A stretch of DNA of 64,000 nt from Rhyacichthys aspro (taxonomy: Eukaryota > Chordata > Actinopteri > Gobiiformes > Rhyacichthyidae): NCBI GenBank assembly GCA_036850595.1, contig CM072149.1, forward strand, positions 1,278,001-1,342,000, given 5' to 3'. Under the pieces are notes generated by a model that saw only the letters and a program-made list of their open reading frames with translations, had not been told where the DNA came from and made no database searches. Shown here piece by piece: positions 10,816-22,198 of this stretch. The stretch's first letter is position 1. Each line of letters opens with the position of its first letter. The position numbers and the translations under genes are program-made.

Positions 10816-11555
10816 GGTGCATCTTTGTGATTATTTAAGTTATGTTGAAGTTAAGTTTGATTTTGTTTCATTTTTGACAAATAGTCACCACATGAATCTC
10901 TATTTGTGTTCGAATGATATCTCTCCATGAACCGGTGCATCTTCAGGAGCGGAGCCTTATGTTTCCGCCCACAACTGCCCACAGAGGGAGTACTGTGTAT
11001 AAAATGAATGTTAAGCACGTCTAAATAAAGCTGCCACTTTTTTTTAAAACTTATAAAGGTACAGTAGAAAGAGACATCAAACCTCAAACGCAGAATTCCT
11101 CTTAATAATATATGGACGCCACTATATTCCCCTGATGCCACGGTATATTTAAAGAAAGCAGAGTCCTTCCAACAATCATCTCATACTTAACAAGAGATCT
11201 ACTCTTAAGGGAGCCTCCTCAGGGTCCACGGGCTGGAAGGAGCCAATCAGAAGCCGCCGAACTGCTTAACTATGCCAGCACTGCCCCAAGTAGAGAGAGA
11301 ATGGTTTCCTGATAACGTTTAAAAGTGTCTTATTCGACTTCTTTTCTGGATGACATGGTTTATTCGAGTCTATTAAAACAAGTTTACTTTTTTTTCATTT
11401 CAAACTGTGTTCTTTTGACCAATTATGAGAGTGTCTGTGGTGGATAATGTTATTGAATATCGTAAGAGTCTTGATATGTTCAGTTCAGTTTGATTAAAAC
11501 ACGTTACGCCCAGGGGGAAATTCAGAGTTCTGTAAAAGATCTCTCAAAATAAAAG
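10816..11555. other. Non-coding interval
   Basis: No gene recognised. A CCAAT-type site, AGCCAATCAGAAGCCGCC, is at about 11242, in the only GC-balanced part of the interval. Confidence 0.5.
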
Positions 11556-12240
11556 ATAAACAGAACATAATAAATACAGACAGTATCTTTAATATTAAAA
11601 TGGCACTTTTTTCATCAGCAGGGTTTATGGAAATGTCACAGCCCCATTTATTTGGCAGAGCACTTGTTATTAATCGTTAATAAATGCTTTATTACAATTC
11701 TTCATGTGTCTCCAGCAATTTTGTTCAGAAACAGAGTAAAAATAATTGACGTTTTAGCGGGTTAGCGAGACATTTTCCAGTGACAGGTAATAAAGCACGA
11801 CTTGATTGCAAATGAATGCACACACCCCCGTTACATTAGGCATAAATAATTTGGCCACTTGGGTATGTGCCTCCCAAATTACTTATTCTTTTTGTGTCTC
11901 AAATTACCTATTCTTTCTGATGTTGCCTTTAGTTGATTAGCGAGCTGAGCGTGCGACTAGCCATTGGCTTTTTCCAGGTTTTCAGACTCTTTTCATTTTT
12001 CATAAGGTGAAGAAAAGCTCACATCGGGGCTCGGGAGTGTTTGTGCACAAGCTCCAGAGAAGCCTCTTCGATTAGTGCCACAGATATTAATTTATGCATT
12101 CACTCAACTTTTATCATTTTGGGGTTATTTATGCAGGCTTTACCGCTCACACCTTGAGAAGATGTAGCTGGGGCAGATGAATATTAAATAACATAGTGGC
12201 TGCTTTATTGCTTTGTTTTCATCCAGCACACACATATAGA
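11556..12240. promoter_or_regulatory. CNE-like unique block with a TAAT palindrome
   Basis: Unique sequence with a perfect inverted site, TTATTAA (11667-11673), TCG, TTAATAA (11677-11683). It also holds a near-duplicate CAAATTACTTATTCTTT / CAAATTACCTATTCTTT at about 11876-11916 and several further AT-core sites. These features suggest a homeodomain-bound enhancer. Evidence is motif content only. Confidence 0.32.
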
Positions 12241-12610
12241 CAGCGCGGGGAGGGTTAGTCTATAAAAGACAATTTCCCACCTTCATAAAATATTTATTTT
12301 TCTTACATGTCTCCAGCACACATAAACATTTTAGAGACAAAGGCGTTTCTGTTCCAGTCGGTCCTTGCAGCTCATTGCCGAGCGTTGATCGTGGTGTTAA
12401 AGTGTCTTCTTCTCTGATCTCATTAGAGGCGGTTGTGTGGGAGCTTAAAGACCTGCGTAGAGTGAGATACATACATACATGCATGTTAGTATGGAAATCT
12501 CTTCTCAAGAAATCAATGTTTTTAAACAGTGCTATTTGAAAAGTGGATTATTAAACCTAAAACATGACACACCTGAAAACTGAGAAAAATTGTAATCTTA
12601 AAAATACATC
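12241..12610. other. Non-coding interval
   Basis: No gene seen. A short ACATACATACATGCATG run lies at about 12468-12486. Confidence 0.5.
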
Positions 12611-12616
12611 CACGGT

Positions 12617-12668
12617 GTGACAACAGGTTGCATTACATTTCTGTGTCAATGTAATGCAACCGATGTCA
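12617..12668. repeat. Short perfect hairpin
   Basis: The arms GGTTGCATTACATT (12626-12639) and AATGTAATGCAACC (12648-12661) are perfectly complementary over 14 bp around an 8-nt loop. Pairing continues imperfectly outward (TGACAAC with GATGTCA), for a total stem of about 22 bp. It could be a foldback remnant of a small transposon or a short pre-miRNA-like hairpin; the stem is shorter than a typical pre-miRNA. Confidence 0.7.
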
Positions 12669-13519
12669 TTGTGTTTACATGACTTTAAAGAAATTGAAAT
12701 TATTATCCAAGCCTGACTAAAACTGGACTTTTAAATGCGTGCAAACATCCAACTTGAACTACAATATTTTAAATTTGTCTGTTATACTGCTACTTGCTAA
12801 TTGTCATTGTCTTTTTTGTCTATTTCACTTTTTCTTTCTCTGTTCTATCAGTTGCTATTACTTCCTTGTACACAAGCCGTGCCGACCAATGGGAGCAGCC
12901 CCTACTCACCATGCAAGCACCTAATTGGCCAAAACTTTCAGTATGTGCTGGACATTCTCATCTATTACAATTCTTGACCAAAAAAAGCCACAGATGATCT
13001 TATACTGTCTATTATTAATCTTTTCTTAGTCAATCTGAGAATCCCTACAAACTGTGCACTGGTTGAAAATGAAAATCCTCTCTCTATCATGTGCAGTATC
13101 AAAGTTAGAAGATCACTTTCCTAGCTTTGTTTTATTTTTGTGCCTTCATCTCATCTCGCTTTACTTTACAGACTAGAATTTCATTTAAGAATTCCCGAGA
13201 CTTTGAGGGAACTCCCAGAAGGAGGTGCGATGGTGAGCGGCCCCCTGTCCCGTCCTTTGTGCGCCCCCCCTGCCGAGCGGGACCGCATGTCGATCCCAGG
13301 TTGCGACAGCCCTAATTAAAATGTCCTTTCTCATTATCAGCGTTTGCCCCATGCATTTTGGAAAACAACTGCAGCACTGAGCTCTGGCAGAGGCAGTGAC
13401 GGCGGCCAAATATAGACATGTGACACTGGTCTTTAGCCCCGTCAGATGGTCCCGGTCCGACATGAGAGCGTGGAAAGTGGGGCAGCAGCCGAGTCTCCCC
13501 AGTGGACAACAGACCACAG

Positions 13520-13521
<2 letters not shown>
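12669..13521. other. Non-coding interval
   Basis: AT-rich up to 13190, then a more GC-rich stretch at 13195-13500 with short overlapping ORFs on both strands. No recognisable product or repeat. Confidence 0.45.

Positions 13522-13552
<31 letters not shown>
13522..13552. repeat. (CA)n microsatellite
   Basis: An uninterrupted CA dinucleotide run of about 15 units. It produces the His/Thr-rich ORFs on + and the Cys/Val-rich ORFs on -, which are not genes. Confidence 0.97.
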
Positions 13553-13555
<3 letters not shown>

Positions 13556-13721
13556 GCCACAGATGGCCGGTGCCCTATTCCAGAGAGCATCAGCCACTAG
13601 AAGAAAAAACACACGACCAAAAAAAAACAAACTCCTCGTCGTTAATTTCCATGTATTCATTAACATGTGCTGCGAGAAAGTTTCTTATTTTAACAATACG
13701 TAACGATATTTCTAAAAACCT

Positions 13722-13790
13722 GGGGTGCACAGTGACAGAGTAGTTAGCACTCCAAGGTTGTGGCCTCGATCCCCAACAACGTCAGGGAAA
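13722..13790 (+). mobile_element. tRNA-like SINE head fragment
   Basis: GGGGTGCACAGTGACAGAGT then AGTTAGCACTCCAAGG resembles a pol III A-box region. GTGGCCTCGATCCCCAAC resembles a degenerate B-box (consensus GGTTCGANTCC). The reverse complement of 18128-18213 shares the GCACAGTGGCAGAGTAGTTA and GCGCTC string, so this is a repeated family rather than a lone tRNA. The body and tail are not recognisable beyond about 13790. Confidence 0.55.
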
Positions 13791-14777
13791 GTCTGCTTTT
13801 AAAAACTTGAACGTGAAACCAAAAGTTATGGAACCTAACGAAAACTGTGCAGACCTTGATGCAGTCTTTCAGATGTGAAAACACCCTTAACGCAGCGGAA
13901 GATGAATGAATTTCTACTACTTTCTGAATCAAAAAGGTATACCTCCACATTTCTGTTTTAATATTTCATATATCTACACGGTTTGCAGCTAGTTTTAAAT
14001 GTGCATACATGTTCAATTCCATTTAATAACACTTTTTCCACATACTAAAACATTTATCGTACTGCGAAAAGCATTTAAACAGATTCAGGCCTTACTGTGC
14101 AAAAAGAAATAGGGACAAAAGGTCACATAGAGAGAGCTATATTTCTTGGACGGAGCTGAAGGAAGTGTCTGGAAAGTGGGAAGTCTAGATTGTACTGTTA
14201 GAGGAAGAAAATGGAATGGTTGCTTTGAAATCATTAGTATTTAAATAGTTTCATTTTAACATTGAAAGAGGTGAAAATACAAGAGAAATGTAAAACTATA
14301 GCACTCAAATAATTTACAGAAATGCCCTTATATTGTTAAATATAAACTTCCATAGAAAGTGTTTGCAAAGAACAGATATTTTAGATGAATATGTGGTCGA
14401 TGATTGGATAAATCATCTGTGAGTAGCCACAGTTGTATCCAATCAGAGCAACATCATGTTGTTTACATTAGAAACAGTAAAATGGTCACTACATCTCCAT
14501 ACCTGTCTATACTGCCACATCATTAGTCATTTTTGTGAATGTGTGAACTTGCAAATCTCAAATGGTAACTTGAATTTTTCATTTAAATGACCTTATTACA
14601 GAATTGCAAATGAAAAAAGCACATACATTTTGCTGGATTAATTTGCACATCGCTAATGCTAAAGTGCCCCATTCACAAAAATGTAAACTACAAATCTTAC
14701 ACTTAATGTATAGTCCTCTGTTCATGTGTCTCCTGTGGTTCCGACTGCTCTCATGAACTCTGAATATCTGTCTAGAT
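13791..14777. other. AT-rich non-coding interval
   Basis: No gene. It contains a perfect 10-bp inverted repeat, TGATTGGATA at 14401-14410 and TATCCAATCA at 14436-14445. Confidence 0.5.
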
Positions 14778-15755
14778 CACGCATGTCAAACTCAAGGCCC
14801 GGGGGCCAAATGCCGCCCTTTGCAATGTTTTATGTGGCCCTTCAATACATGTAGTTTTTTATATTTTTGGCAACAGGTTTTGGATGGATTTGAACAGGTT
14901 TTAGATGGTTTTGATTTTTGCTACAAAGATTAACCTGCCACTACCTACTAAAACCTGTTCAAATCCAACTAAAACCTGTTGAAATTGCACTAAAACCTGT
15001 TCAAATCCATCTAAATCCCGTTCAAATCCACCGAAAACCTGTTTATATCCAACTAAAAGCTGCTCAAATCTGACTCAAACCTGTTCAAATCCAACTAAAA
15101 CCTGTTCAAATTGGACTAAAACCTGTTCAAATCCAACTAAAACCTGTTCAAATCCATCTAAATCCTGTTCAAATCCAACTAAAACCTGTTTATATCCAAC
15201 TAAAAGCTGCTCAAATCTGACTCAAACCTGTTCAAATCCAACTTAAATCTGTTCAAATTGCACTAAAACCTGTTCAAATCCATCTAAATCCTGTTGAAAT
15301 CCAACGAAAACCTGTTTATATCCAACTAAAAGCTGCTCAAATCTGACTAAAACCTGTTCAAATCCAACTAAAAGCTGCTCAAATCTGACTAAAACCTGTT
15401 CAAATCCAACTAAAACCTGTTCAAATTGTACTAAACCCTGTTCAAATCCATCTAAATCCTGTTCAAATCCAACGAAAACCTGTTCAAATCCAACTAAAAG
15501 CTGCTCAAATCTGACTAAAACCTGTTCAAATCCAACTTAAATCTGTACAAATCACCTAAAATCTGTTCCAATCCACCTAAGTCCTGTTCCAATCCAACAA
15601 AAACTTGTTTAAATGCAATTAAAATCTTTTTTAATCCAACTAAAACCTGTTCAAATCTGAGTAACAAACCTGTTCACAAATGAAGATGAAATCTCACTCT
15701 TCAAAATCTTCAAAATGTTATTTCTTTCGGCCCCACCCCTCAACACTTTGATTCA
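14778..15755 (+). mobile_element. Minisatellite-bearing hAT-like element, copy D (largest array)
   Basis: The 5' terminus CACGCATGTCAAACTCAA is followed by the GGCCCGGGGGCCAAATGCC segment and GTGGCCCTTCAATACATGT. A short inverted pair of units sits at 14873-14915 (GGATTTGAACAGGTTTTAG), then the main array. The 3' segment is recognisable (CACAAATGAAGATGAAATC, then CTTTCGGCCCC, then CTCAACACTTTGATT), but the final terminal repeat is badly degraded, so the right boundary is approximate. The left flank GTCTAGAT fits nTnnnnAn; no matching right duplicate was seen. Confidence 0.87.
14940..15680 (+). repeat. 21-bp minisatellite in copy D
   Basis: About 35 units. Variants special to this copy are CTAAAAGCTGCTCAAATCTGA, AACCTGTTTATATCCAACT and CAAATTGCACTAAAACCTG. 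They recur in the same order in successive blocks, which indicates duplication of multi-unit segments, not only single-unit slippage. Confidence 0.93.
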
Positions 15756-16640
15756 ATTATTGTTTCAACTTCAATTATTGTGACATTTGAATGATAATAA
15801 TGAATGAATAAAGTTACAGTTTTTAAACATCTCTAACAGAATGAAGTTTACATTATACCATCAACCTTTTCTCAGCGATTTATGAAAACATACCGTCCTT
15901 TTTTCCTGGTATTTGTCTTCCTTAAGGCCATGTGAGGCTAAAATCTCACTGTCCCTTTAAATGCCAACATGCATTTTCATAACCGAGCCTGCAGACTTCA
16001 GCTGCTTGACGGACAGATGGACAGACGAATGGGCAGACTGTGACGGCGGACGGACATACAGGCATGTCAGAGCGGGCTGGCGAGGCAGGAGAGAGGGAGC
16101 ATCTGTCGGCCGGTTTGAGGAGCAGCCATGGCTTCTGTGAGTCAGGATCCCCCCGACACTCAGGGCCTGCCAAGAAGTACCACAGAGGTGCCAATGGTTG
16201 GGGGAACCGCAAATATCATCACCTACACGGGCCAGAATATCTAACACAACACCTAGCCTTAATTGTCAAAGACTACATGTCAAGTTTAACCGCTAAAGGT
16301 TGGTATTTCACTCTTTTAGCTACTTCAGTAATTCTCTGGAACCTGCAGGTCAAAAAGTAAATAATTCATAATAAGGGAGCAATCATACTGAGCCATTTTA
16401 ATGAACATGTTACTCTATTGATTTATTTTTATAATGTGGAATGTTGTCGAAAGTAAATTTAAAGGTTAAAGGTCAACCTTTTTCACTATTCTCTGCTCAA
16501 ATCAGGTCAGCTCAAATTTGTTCATAAAATGGTGGAAAATGCATAATTGTACTTCTGAAAGAGTCATAAACTAGAATGTAATTGGTCCATGCCTGAATGC
16601 AGTCAGCAAATAAGAAAATCACTTCAGTTACAGCCATTGA
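15756..16640. other. Non-coding interval
   Basis: No gene supported. At 15950-16260 there is a GC-balanced stretch with overlapping short ORFs on both strands and no recognisable product. Confidence 0.45.
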
Positions 16641-16644
16641 TGCA

Positions 16645-17385
16645 CAGAGATGTCCTAGCTTTCGTCAACGACATGTTTTTGCAGCCAAAATAAATAGAAA
16701 GTTATTGATGAGGAGGAAAACTTTGACTAAATGTATCGATACTTTCGTCAACGAACAAAAATGAAAATGAACAGAGACGAAACCCAATCCGAACTTATGT
16801 TTTTGAGCGTTGTGGAAGTGACGTCAGACGAAAACATTTGTTAGAGCCGCGGGAAGATGACAGGAGATGAAAAAAGAACGGCTTTTAAATATCAAACTAT
16901 GTTAACGTAGTGGGACAAATGGACACAGATGTGGAAATGGTAAAGGTGAAAACTGTAATGATTGATGCTGTTAAACCTATTATACAGCTCATTTTACAGT
17001 ATTTAGTTTGTTAAACATGTTTATCATTCAGGGAGGGCAAAAATAAAAATTTTTAATTAAATTTTTTTTTTTTAAAAAAAAAAAAAAAATTAAATTTAAA
17101 AATTTTTTTTGTTTTGTTATGTTTTTTAACTAGAGTGAAATCTGTGTGTGTTGCACATTCAGACCTCTATACCAGCCGTAAAAGGTTAGTAGTAAATTAA
17201 TACTAGATTAGTAGAAAAAAAAAAAAACACTTAAAATGCATTACCCTTTACATTTTAGTGACTGTATTCTATTGTTGATTGATTGTCTAAAACTAGACAA
17301 ACTAATAAGGACTAAGAGACTAAATTATGACTTAAACTAAATTGTCAAAAGACTAAAACTAAATTAACATTTGCCCTCAAAATGA
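16645..17385. mobile_element. Probable non-autonomous DNA transposon (CGTCAACGA type)
   Basis: The left part has AGCTTTCGTCAACGACATG and, again at about 16743, CTTTCGTCAACGAACAAAAA followed by TGAAAATGAACAGAGACGAA. The right part is ACTAAAAC-rich (GACTAAAACTAAATTAACATT at about 17350) and ends near TTGCCCTCAAAATGAC. This layout, ends rich in GTCAACGAAAAT and CTAAAACTAAATTAA, recurs in fish genomes as a non-autonomous DNA element. The superfamily is not assigned and no target duplication was identified. An A/T-only inverted stretch lies at 17043-17105. Confidence 0.5.
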
Positions 17386-17499
17386 CTGCTACTAACCAAT
17401 CAGAGCACACTGGGCCTTTAGGGAAAAGCCACCAGAGTGTGAGTGTGAGTTGGGGTATATCCTGGATGATCACCAGTGTCACCAGTGTCTTTGAAATGC

Positions 17500-18032
17500 A
17501 CCATGCATTATCTTGGCCTTTACTTTATATGAAAATACAGTATAACTTGCTAGTATTTGTACAGAAAGTAGTTTTAACGGGTCGACCACATTCATTTTAT
17601 GAAAGGCTCAAATATTCTAATCAGATACACTCACATTATACTCGACTGGCTTGTAACCCTAATTTAATTGTAAACTGTCCGAAAACAAATTTTTTTACAA
17701 AAGTCTGTCTATTTAAGATAAACTCAGCTATGGAACAATTTACCTAAAAAGCTAAGGGATTTAAGGGGTTTGTATGTTTTTAAAAAAAAGCTCTGAGATC
17801 CTACCTCAGCTTTTAATTTTTGACTGTAAATGTATGTTTATAGAGTCTGACAGTGTATGTCACTTGTTTACCTCATGACATGTTTTGCTGCATGTTTTGT
17901 AATTGTTGTATTATATTGAAATGTATTTTGTATTTAAATTATTGGACAATTTTAATCTGGACCCCAGGAAGACTAGCAAACACTACGGTGGAAGCTAATG
18001 GGGATCCTAATAAATAAACAAATAAACAAATA
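17500..18032 (+). pseudogene. 5'-truncated LINE: C-terminal reverse-transcriptase ORF tail plus 3' UTR
   Basis: The open frame from about 17505 to 17747 encodes HSHYTRLACNPNLIV, NFFTKV and AMEQF. This looks like the conserved C-terminal tail of non-LTR retrotransposon polymerases (NTR...FGxRSF...xWNSLP pattern). After a stop at 17745-17747, the next frame continues with an LKSYL-like stretch. The 3' UTR has GGACCCCAGGAAGACTAGC and GGAAGCTAATGGGGATCCTA. It ends in an AAATAAAC tandem tail, a common fish LINE 3' end. The element is 5'-truncated and broken. The exact clade (L2, Rex1 or other) is not determined. Confidence 0.6.
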
Positions 18033-18127
18033 AACCAGTTCGCAGGGCAAACACTTAGAGACACACACTGACAGAGAACCATCTTGTTCAAATGTATTCA
18101 CTATAATTCAGCTACACATAAATGTCT

Positions 18128-18213
18128 TTGCACAGTGAGCTACCTGGAGCACCTGGATAGAAGCCCTGGCTGTGAGGTAGGAGCGCTAACTACTCTGCCA
18201 CTGTGCATAGCAA
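18128..18213 (-). mobile_element. tRNA-like SINE head fragment, reverse
   Basis: The reverse complement reads GCACAGTGGCAGAGTAGTTA, GCGCTCCTACCTCACAGCC, AGGGCTTCTATCCAGG. This is the same head as at 13722 but better preserved, with A-box-like TAGTTAGCGCTC and a weak B-box-like segment. Only the head region is recognisable. Confidence 0.6.
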
Positions 18214-18277
18214 AAGATTATATTCTATTTTGTACTAATTCTGTTACATTTACTTTTTAAAATGTCCTTTCTAGTGA

Positions 18278-18560
18278 CGTTAGAACTCTTTCTTTTCCTT
18301 CACCATCAGACTCCGAAACGCTTATGTTGCAGTATTTTCCCCTCAGGTGATGCTTTTATTTCACTAACTTTATTCTATTTCAATTTGTAGATTCGTATTT
18401 AGACTTATTTATCTATTTTACACTTAGGATTTTATTTTATTTCTATTTTTTCCATACATTGCCTGGCATTCGTTGTGGAAAGCAAAGGAAGAATTTCATT
18501 GTACGGGAAAAGATGTTTATATACTGTACACATGACAATAAACACTTTGAATCTTGTCAG
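18278..18560 (+). mobile_element. LINE-type 3' tail
   Basis: CCTTCACCATCAGACTCCG lies upstream of AAGAATTTCATTGTACGGG, and the segment ends with ATGACAATAAACACTTTGAA and TCTTG. The GAATTTCATTGTAC...ATGACAATAAA...TTGAATCTTG ending is a familiar 3' terminus of fish non-LTR retrotransposons (L2-like). No coding part remains. Confidence 0.5.
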
Positions 18561-18562
18561 TG

Positions 18563-18640
18563 TCAATGTCAATTTTATTTATATAGTGCATTTAAAACAA
18601 CCACTGCTGGCCAAAGTGCTTTACAGACAGTGTGGCCAGG
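18563..18640. repeat. Interspersed repeat fragment
   Basis: TCAATTTTATTTATATAGTG, CATTTAAAACAACCACTGC, CCAAAGTGCTTTACAGACA is a widespread fish interspersed sequence. Its element class is not certain. It abuts the LINE-type tail directly. Confidence 0.45.
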
Positions 18641-19440
18641 GTCGCGGTGTTCTTGGGCTGATTTCAAAACGTAATGCGGCCGCAAAATATTGGACAAACT
18701 GACAAAAATTATGAAAATATTCAAATACTCTAGACGGTACTTATTTTGGATAGGAAAACCTGGCAACCGCTGGAGCCTGCCGGTGTCAGAAGTGTTTTCA
18801 GGACATGCCTAGTATAAGTCATAAGGAAGCTTGCTGAGGGTCTGAGGGAGAAAAAGAAAAATGTCAGGTAAATGGGGGAAATACGGGAAAAAATATCAAA
18901 AGGAATGGGAGTTGTGTTTTTTTGCAATATTGGTTAATGATAATGTGTGTTGAGCAGACCCGCAAAAAGAGAAATGAGTCAATATAGCAGAAGAAGGGAT
19001 GTATTTACCTGTTTAACTGCTGTTTGATAGACACTATTACCACAATTTAATTGTTTGTTGCAGAAAAAAACTTCTACTTTTCTCATTTTTGGGAGGGTTT
19101 TGAGAGGTCATTGGGCTGGTTTTACTTCTTGGACCTGGCAACCCTGTTTACACGCTCAGCAAAAAAAAGACATAAAAACAAGTAAAAACAATAACAATAA
19201 AATAGATCACTGGCCAGTTATGTTTTGTGTTTGTAGGAAAAGTAGAAAAATCTTTTAGAAGCGCATTTAATCGCAGCAGTTTCCGACTCGACTGCTGCAA
19301 ACCCAAGTGCCAGAGGTTGTGTGTTTGTGTCTCCTCCTCTGTGCTGGTTATCTGTGAGCAGCCACAGAAACCAGAGCGCGGGGGGGGAGGGACGGGGGGG
19401 GGCTTACCAAACAGCCTGAGCTATTTGACCACAGGGGAGG
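18641..19440. other. Non-coding interval
   Basis: No gene seen. A G-rich run lies at 19380-19402 in a stretch that becomes more GC-rich toward 19440. Confidence 0.45.
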
Positions 19441-20360
19441 CCTGTCAATGGCCCAGATAGTTCTGCTAATTTCTACTGCTGCCGCTGCCTTTTACATATT
19501 CAGAGAAGGAACGGAATATGGGGGACAGCCTTTGTTCTGAAGAGTGGGCCGCTTTACCGGGGCAAGGGCCACGTTTTTTCGCCTCTGCGGATACGCCTTC
19601 GAGTCAAGAAAAGTGTAAGGTATATTTGATAGAGCGAGCAGAGAGAAAAGGGGAAGTAAACAGGATTAGCGTTATCGGCCGCACTCGCAGGGAACGAGGG
19701 TGCGCGGATACTGTATATATTTGCAAACGCTCACGAGGAATAGCAAATGAAAGTGGAATAAGTAAAGCAATAAAGTATTCTCTCGATGCACTGGCCTCCG
19801 TGGTAGAAGTATTGCGCTTCTCGGGCCATGCGTGCAAATGTGTGTTTTTCTTAATCTGCGGAGTCAAGCGAGATTTTGAATGGAATGATAATTGACCTAA
19901 ACGCTCCTTTTGTGCGTTAGCAGTGACAACAACGCACGGCTCATAATGCCATGAAAGAGCGCCAGGCTAATATTAGGGAGGCGCCCGTGCTTCAATTGAA
20001 ACAGATGATCAGTAAAAAATAAAAAAGCTCGGTCGCCACTCAAGACGTCAGGAAGATGAGAGCGATAAGTTTCCCCCCGCGGAGAGAAGAAGAATGAATG
20101 TGATTTTGTGAAAGTTGCCTCGGCGTGTTTTCTGAATAACACATATCAGAAGGCTGTTATTTTAAAACTCACGCCCCCTTTCCTACCCCCGCCCTCCCCT
20201 TTCCCCCCCCTACAATACAAGCAGCGGATGTTGCTAATTTCAAAAACATCATCTCCTCCACGCCGAGTTCAGGAAGTTGATTTATAGACGGTGCTTGCGG
20301 AGTTAATTGCAGCGTGCGACACCAATCAGTCTTCGGGGAGATTTCTAAGGCGAGTGGGGA
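19441..20360. promoter_or_regulatory. CNE-like unique block
   Basis: Nearly 1 kb of unique sequence with balanced composition and sites such as GTTCTGCTAATTTCTACTG and GCGGAGTTAATTGCAGCG near 20297. A 125-aa frame at 19518-19895 (+) overlaps an 87-aa frame on the other strand. Neither has recognisable domains, so a regulatory rather than coding role is more likely. Confidence 0.3.
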
Positions 20361-22198
20361 TTAAATCGACAGCCAGCGAAAACAAACAAACAAACAAACA
20401 CATTCATATCTCCCATATTTATTTATCAATGTTTTAGATTGCACTCTGTCTCGGAGATTGCTCCATTTTAGTCGATGATTCAATAAGTTGACAGAAACAT
20501 TGTCAGCGCCGGGGTGTCGCTTTATATCGGCGACGCCAACAAATCTGTCTTTGGGAAAATGTATGTGTTAAAGACGCCCTAGTGATGCGCCCCCCCCCCC
20601 CGTTCCTGCCCTCGACCAAAGCCCTCCACCAAATGATCATGGTTGTGTTCGGAGCATTCATCTTGATTATACAGACGGGAACGCTTTGATAATGATCTGC
20701 GGGAGACAGTCGTCAGAAGTTTGTCTAAAAACACTAAATGTCAAATCCCCGCCGGTGGTATCTAACGATCTGATGGTATGACACAGAGCCCCCCTCCTCT
20801 CTCCCGGACTCGGCCTATGAGATGTTCGGCTCTTATTGCCTCCCATGCCTCCTCACTGTAGTGCACTGTGAGATGGAATGGAGAGCACGCAGCTGCAGAC
20901 CTACAACAGCAGTGGCTCTGTGTCTGGCACAAAGAGTGAGCCCTGGGACACAAAAACACTCCGGGAAAATGGGAACAGAATTTGGCCCATTTGTTTCGGA
21001 GCTGTCAGAGCTGTTTAAGCATTTAGAGACTCATGATTGGTAAATCTATTTCTGTCAAGGCGTGATCGATTCTGGAGTTCATTTGTAAAACTGTAGGCAT
21101 TTGAGGGAAAACAGTAGAAATGCAACATTTACACTGATTAACTTGTAATGCAGTAATGCAATGATGGAATTCTTTAAAAACAAAGGACAGAAATTAGACT
21201 TAAAGGTGAGGTGAAGTTTTATTGACTTTTTGGGGACATCTGGTGGAAAAGGTGCAGATTGCAATTCCACATGTGACACTCTTACATTTTAGATCATGTT
21301 GTGAGAGAAAAAACCCCAATGAATAAGTCTGATGATGATTTTACTTTAAAGATTGTGTGCTTCTTCTCTAGCAGTGCTCAGTTTGTCCTATGGGCAGTTG
21401 TAGGAATTGGAGGTAATGGAGCTTCCACTTTGTTCCAGGAAAATTTAAATACCTATTTAAATCTCATTGATATACAATAGACTCTTGCACTTTTGATTCA
21501 ACAGATTACCTATTACATTTATTTAAAGAAACATGTACTTAATGAGATTATTGGAGTACAAATTAGACCTGTCTAAAAAAAAAAAACAAGAAGGATGTGA
21601 CATAGTGATGGCAACTTCCTAAGGTCACAGAAGTACCAAAAAAAAAAAAAAAGGGCTAAAAAAGAAGACGTTTTCAGTTAAATCTGACAAATAAGTAAAA
21701 AAAAAAAAAGAATAAGAAGCTTTCATTTTGGCTTCTAATTTGAAAAAGGTCTGACTTTGAGATAAGTGTGTGTCCTGTGTGTTTGTGTAATCTTCACATA
21801 TGGCCAGAGCGACTGTGCCCGCTGTCACTGCCTCCCCAGCTTCCAGTTGAGCATGGAAACATCTTGAGCGGGCACAAACGTGGACCAACCCTCTGTTTGG
21901 CTGACGTCCAAACTCAGTCTGTCGTCTTCTGGGAGAACAAGAGGAGAAATGGAACAACTGGTTTTAATGAAACAATTACAAGACACTAATTATTATGTTA
22001 ATGTTTTGCTACTATCATCAGCCGCTGCTCACAGCCGCGTGCACCTAGCGGTTCACAGCCTGCCGCGCGTGTTGTTTTTCAGGTGGGGAAATGGGCATTT
22101 TTCAATAGTGTACAGTAATGTAAAAAGGACCACAAAGCGCCGGCTGTTGTCACTGAATGTCAGGTACATTAATTCCCATAATGCTCAGTGCAAATAAA
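20361..22198. other. Non-coding interval with simple repeats
   Basis: Contains AAAC repeats (20385-20401), a C-run (20590-20601) and A-runs at 21577-21588, 21639-21652 and 21697-21708. Some parts (20440-20900) look unique and GC-balanced. No gene is recognised. Confidence 0.45.

Noticed and set aside
13396..13743. 115-aa ORF and antisense partners
   Set aside because: Generated by the CA microsatellite.
13722..13790. Functional tRNA gene
   Set aside because: The A-box is only approximate, the B-box is degenerate and the same head recurs at 18128; it is a SINE fragment.
14940..15680. CRISPR-like array
   Set aside because: Units are contiguous 21-bp tandem repeats with no unique spacers, in vertebrate-type DNA.
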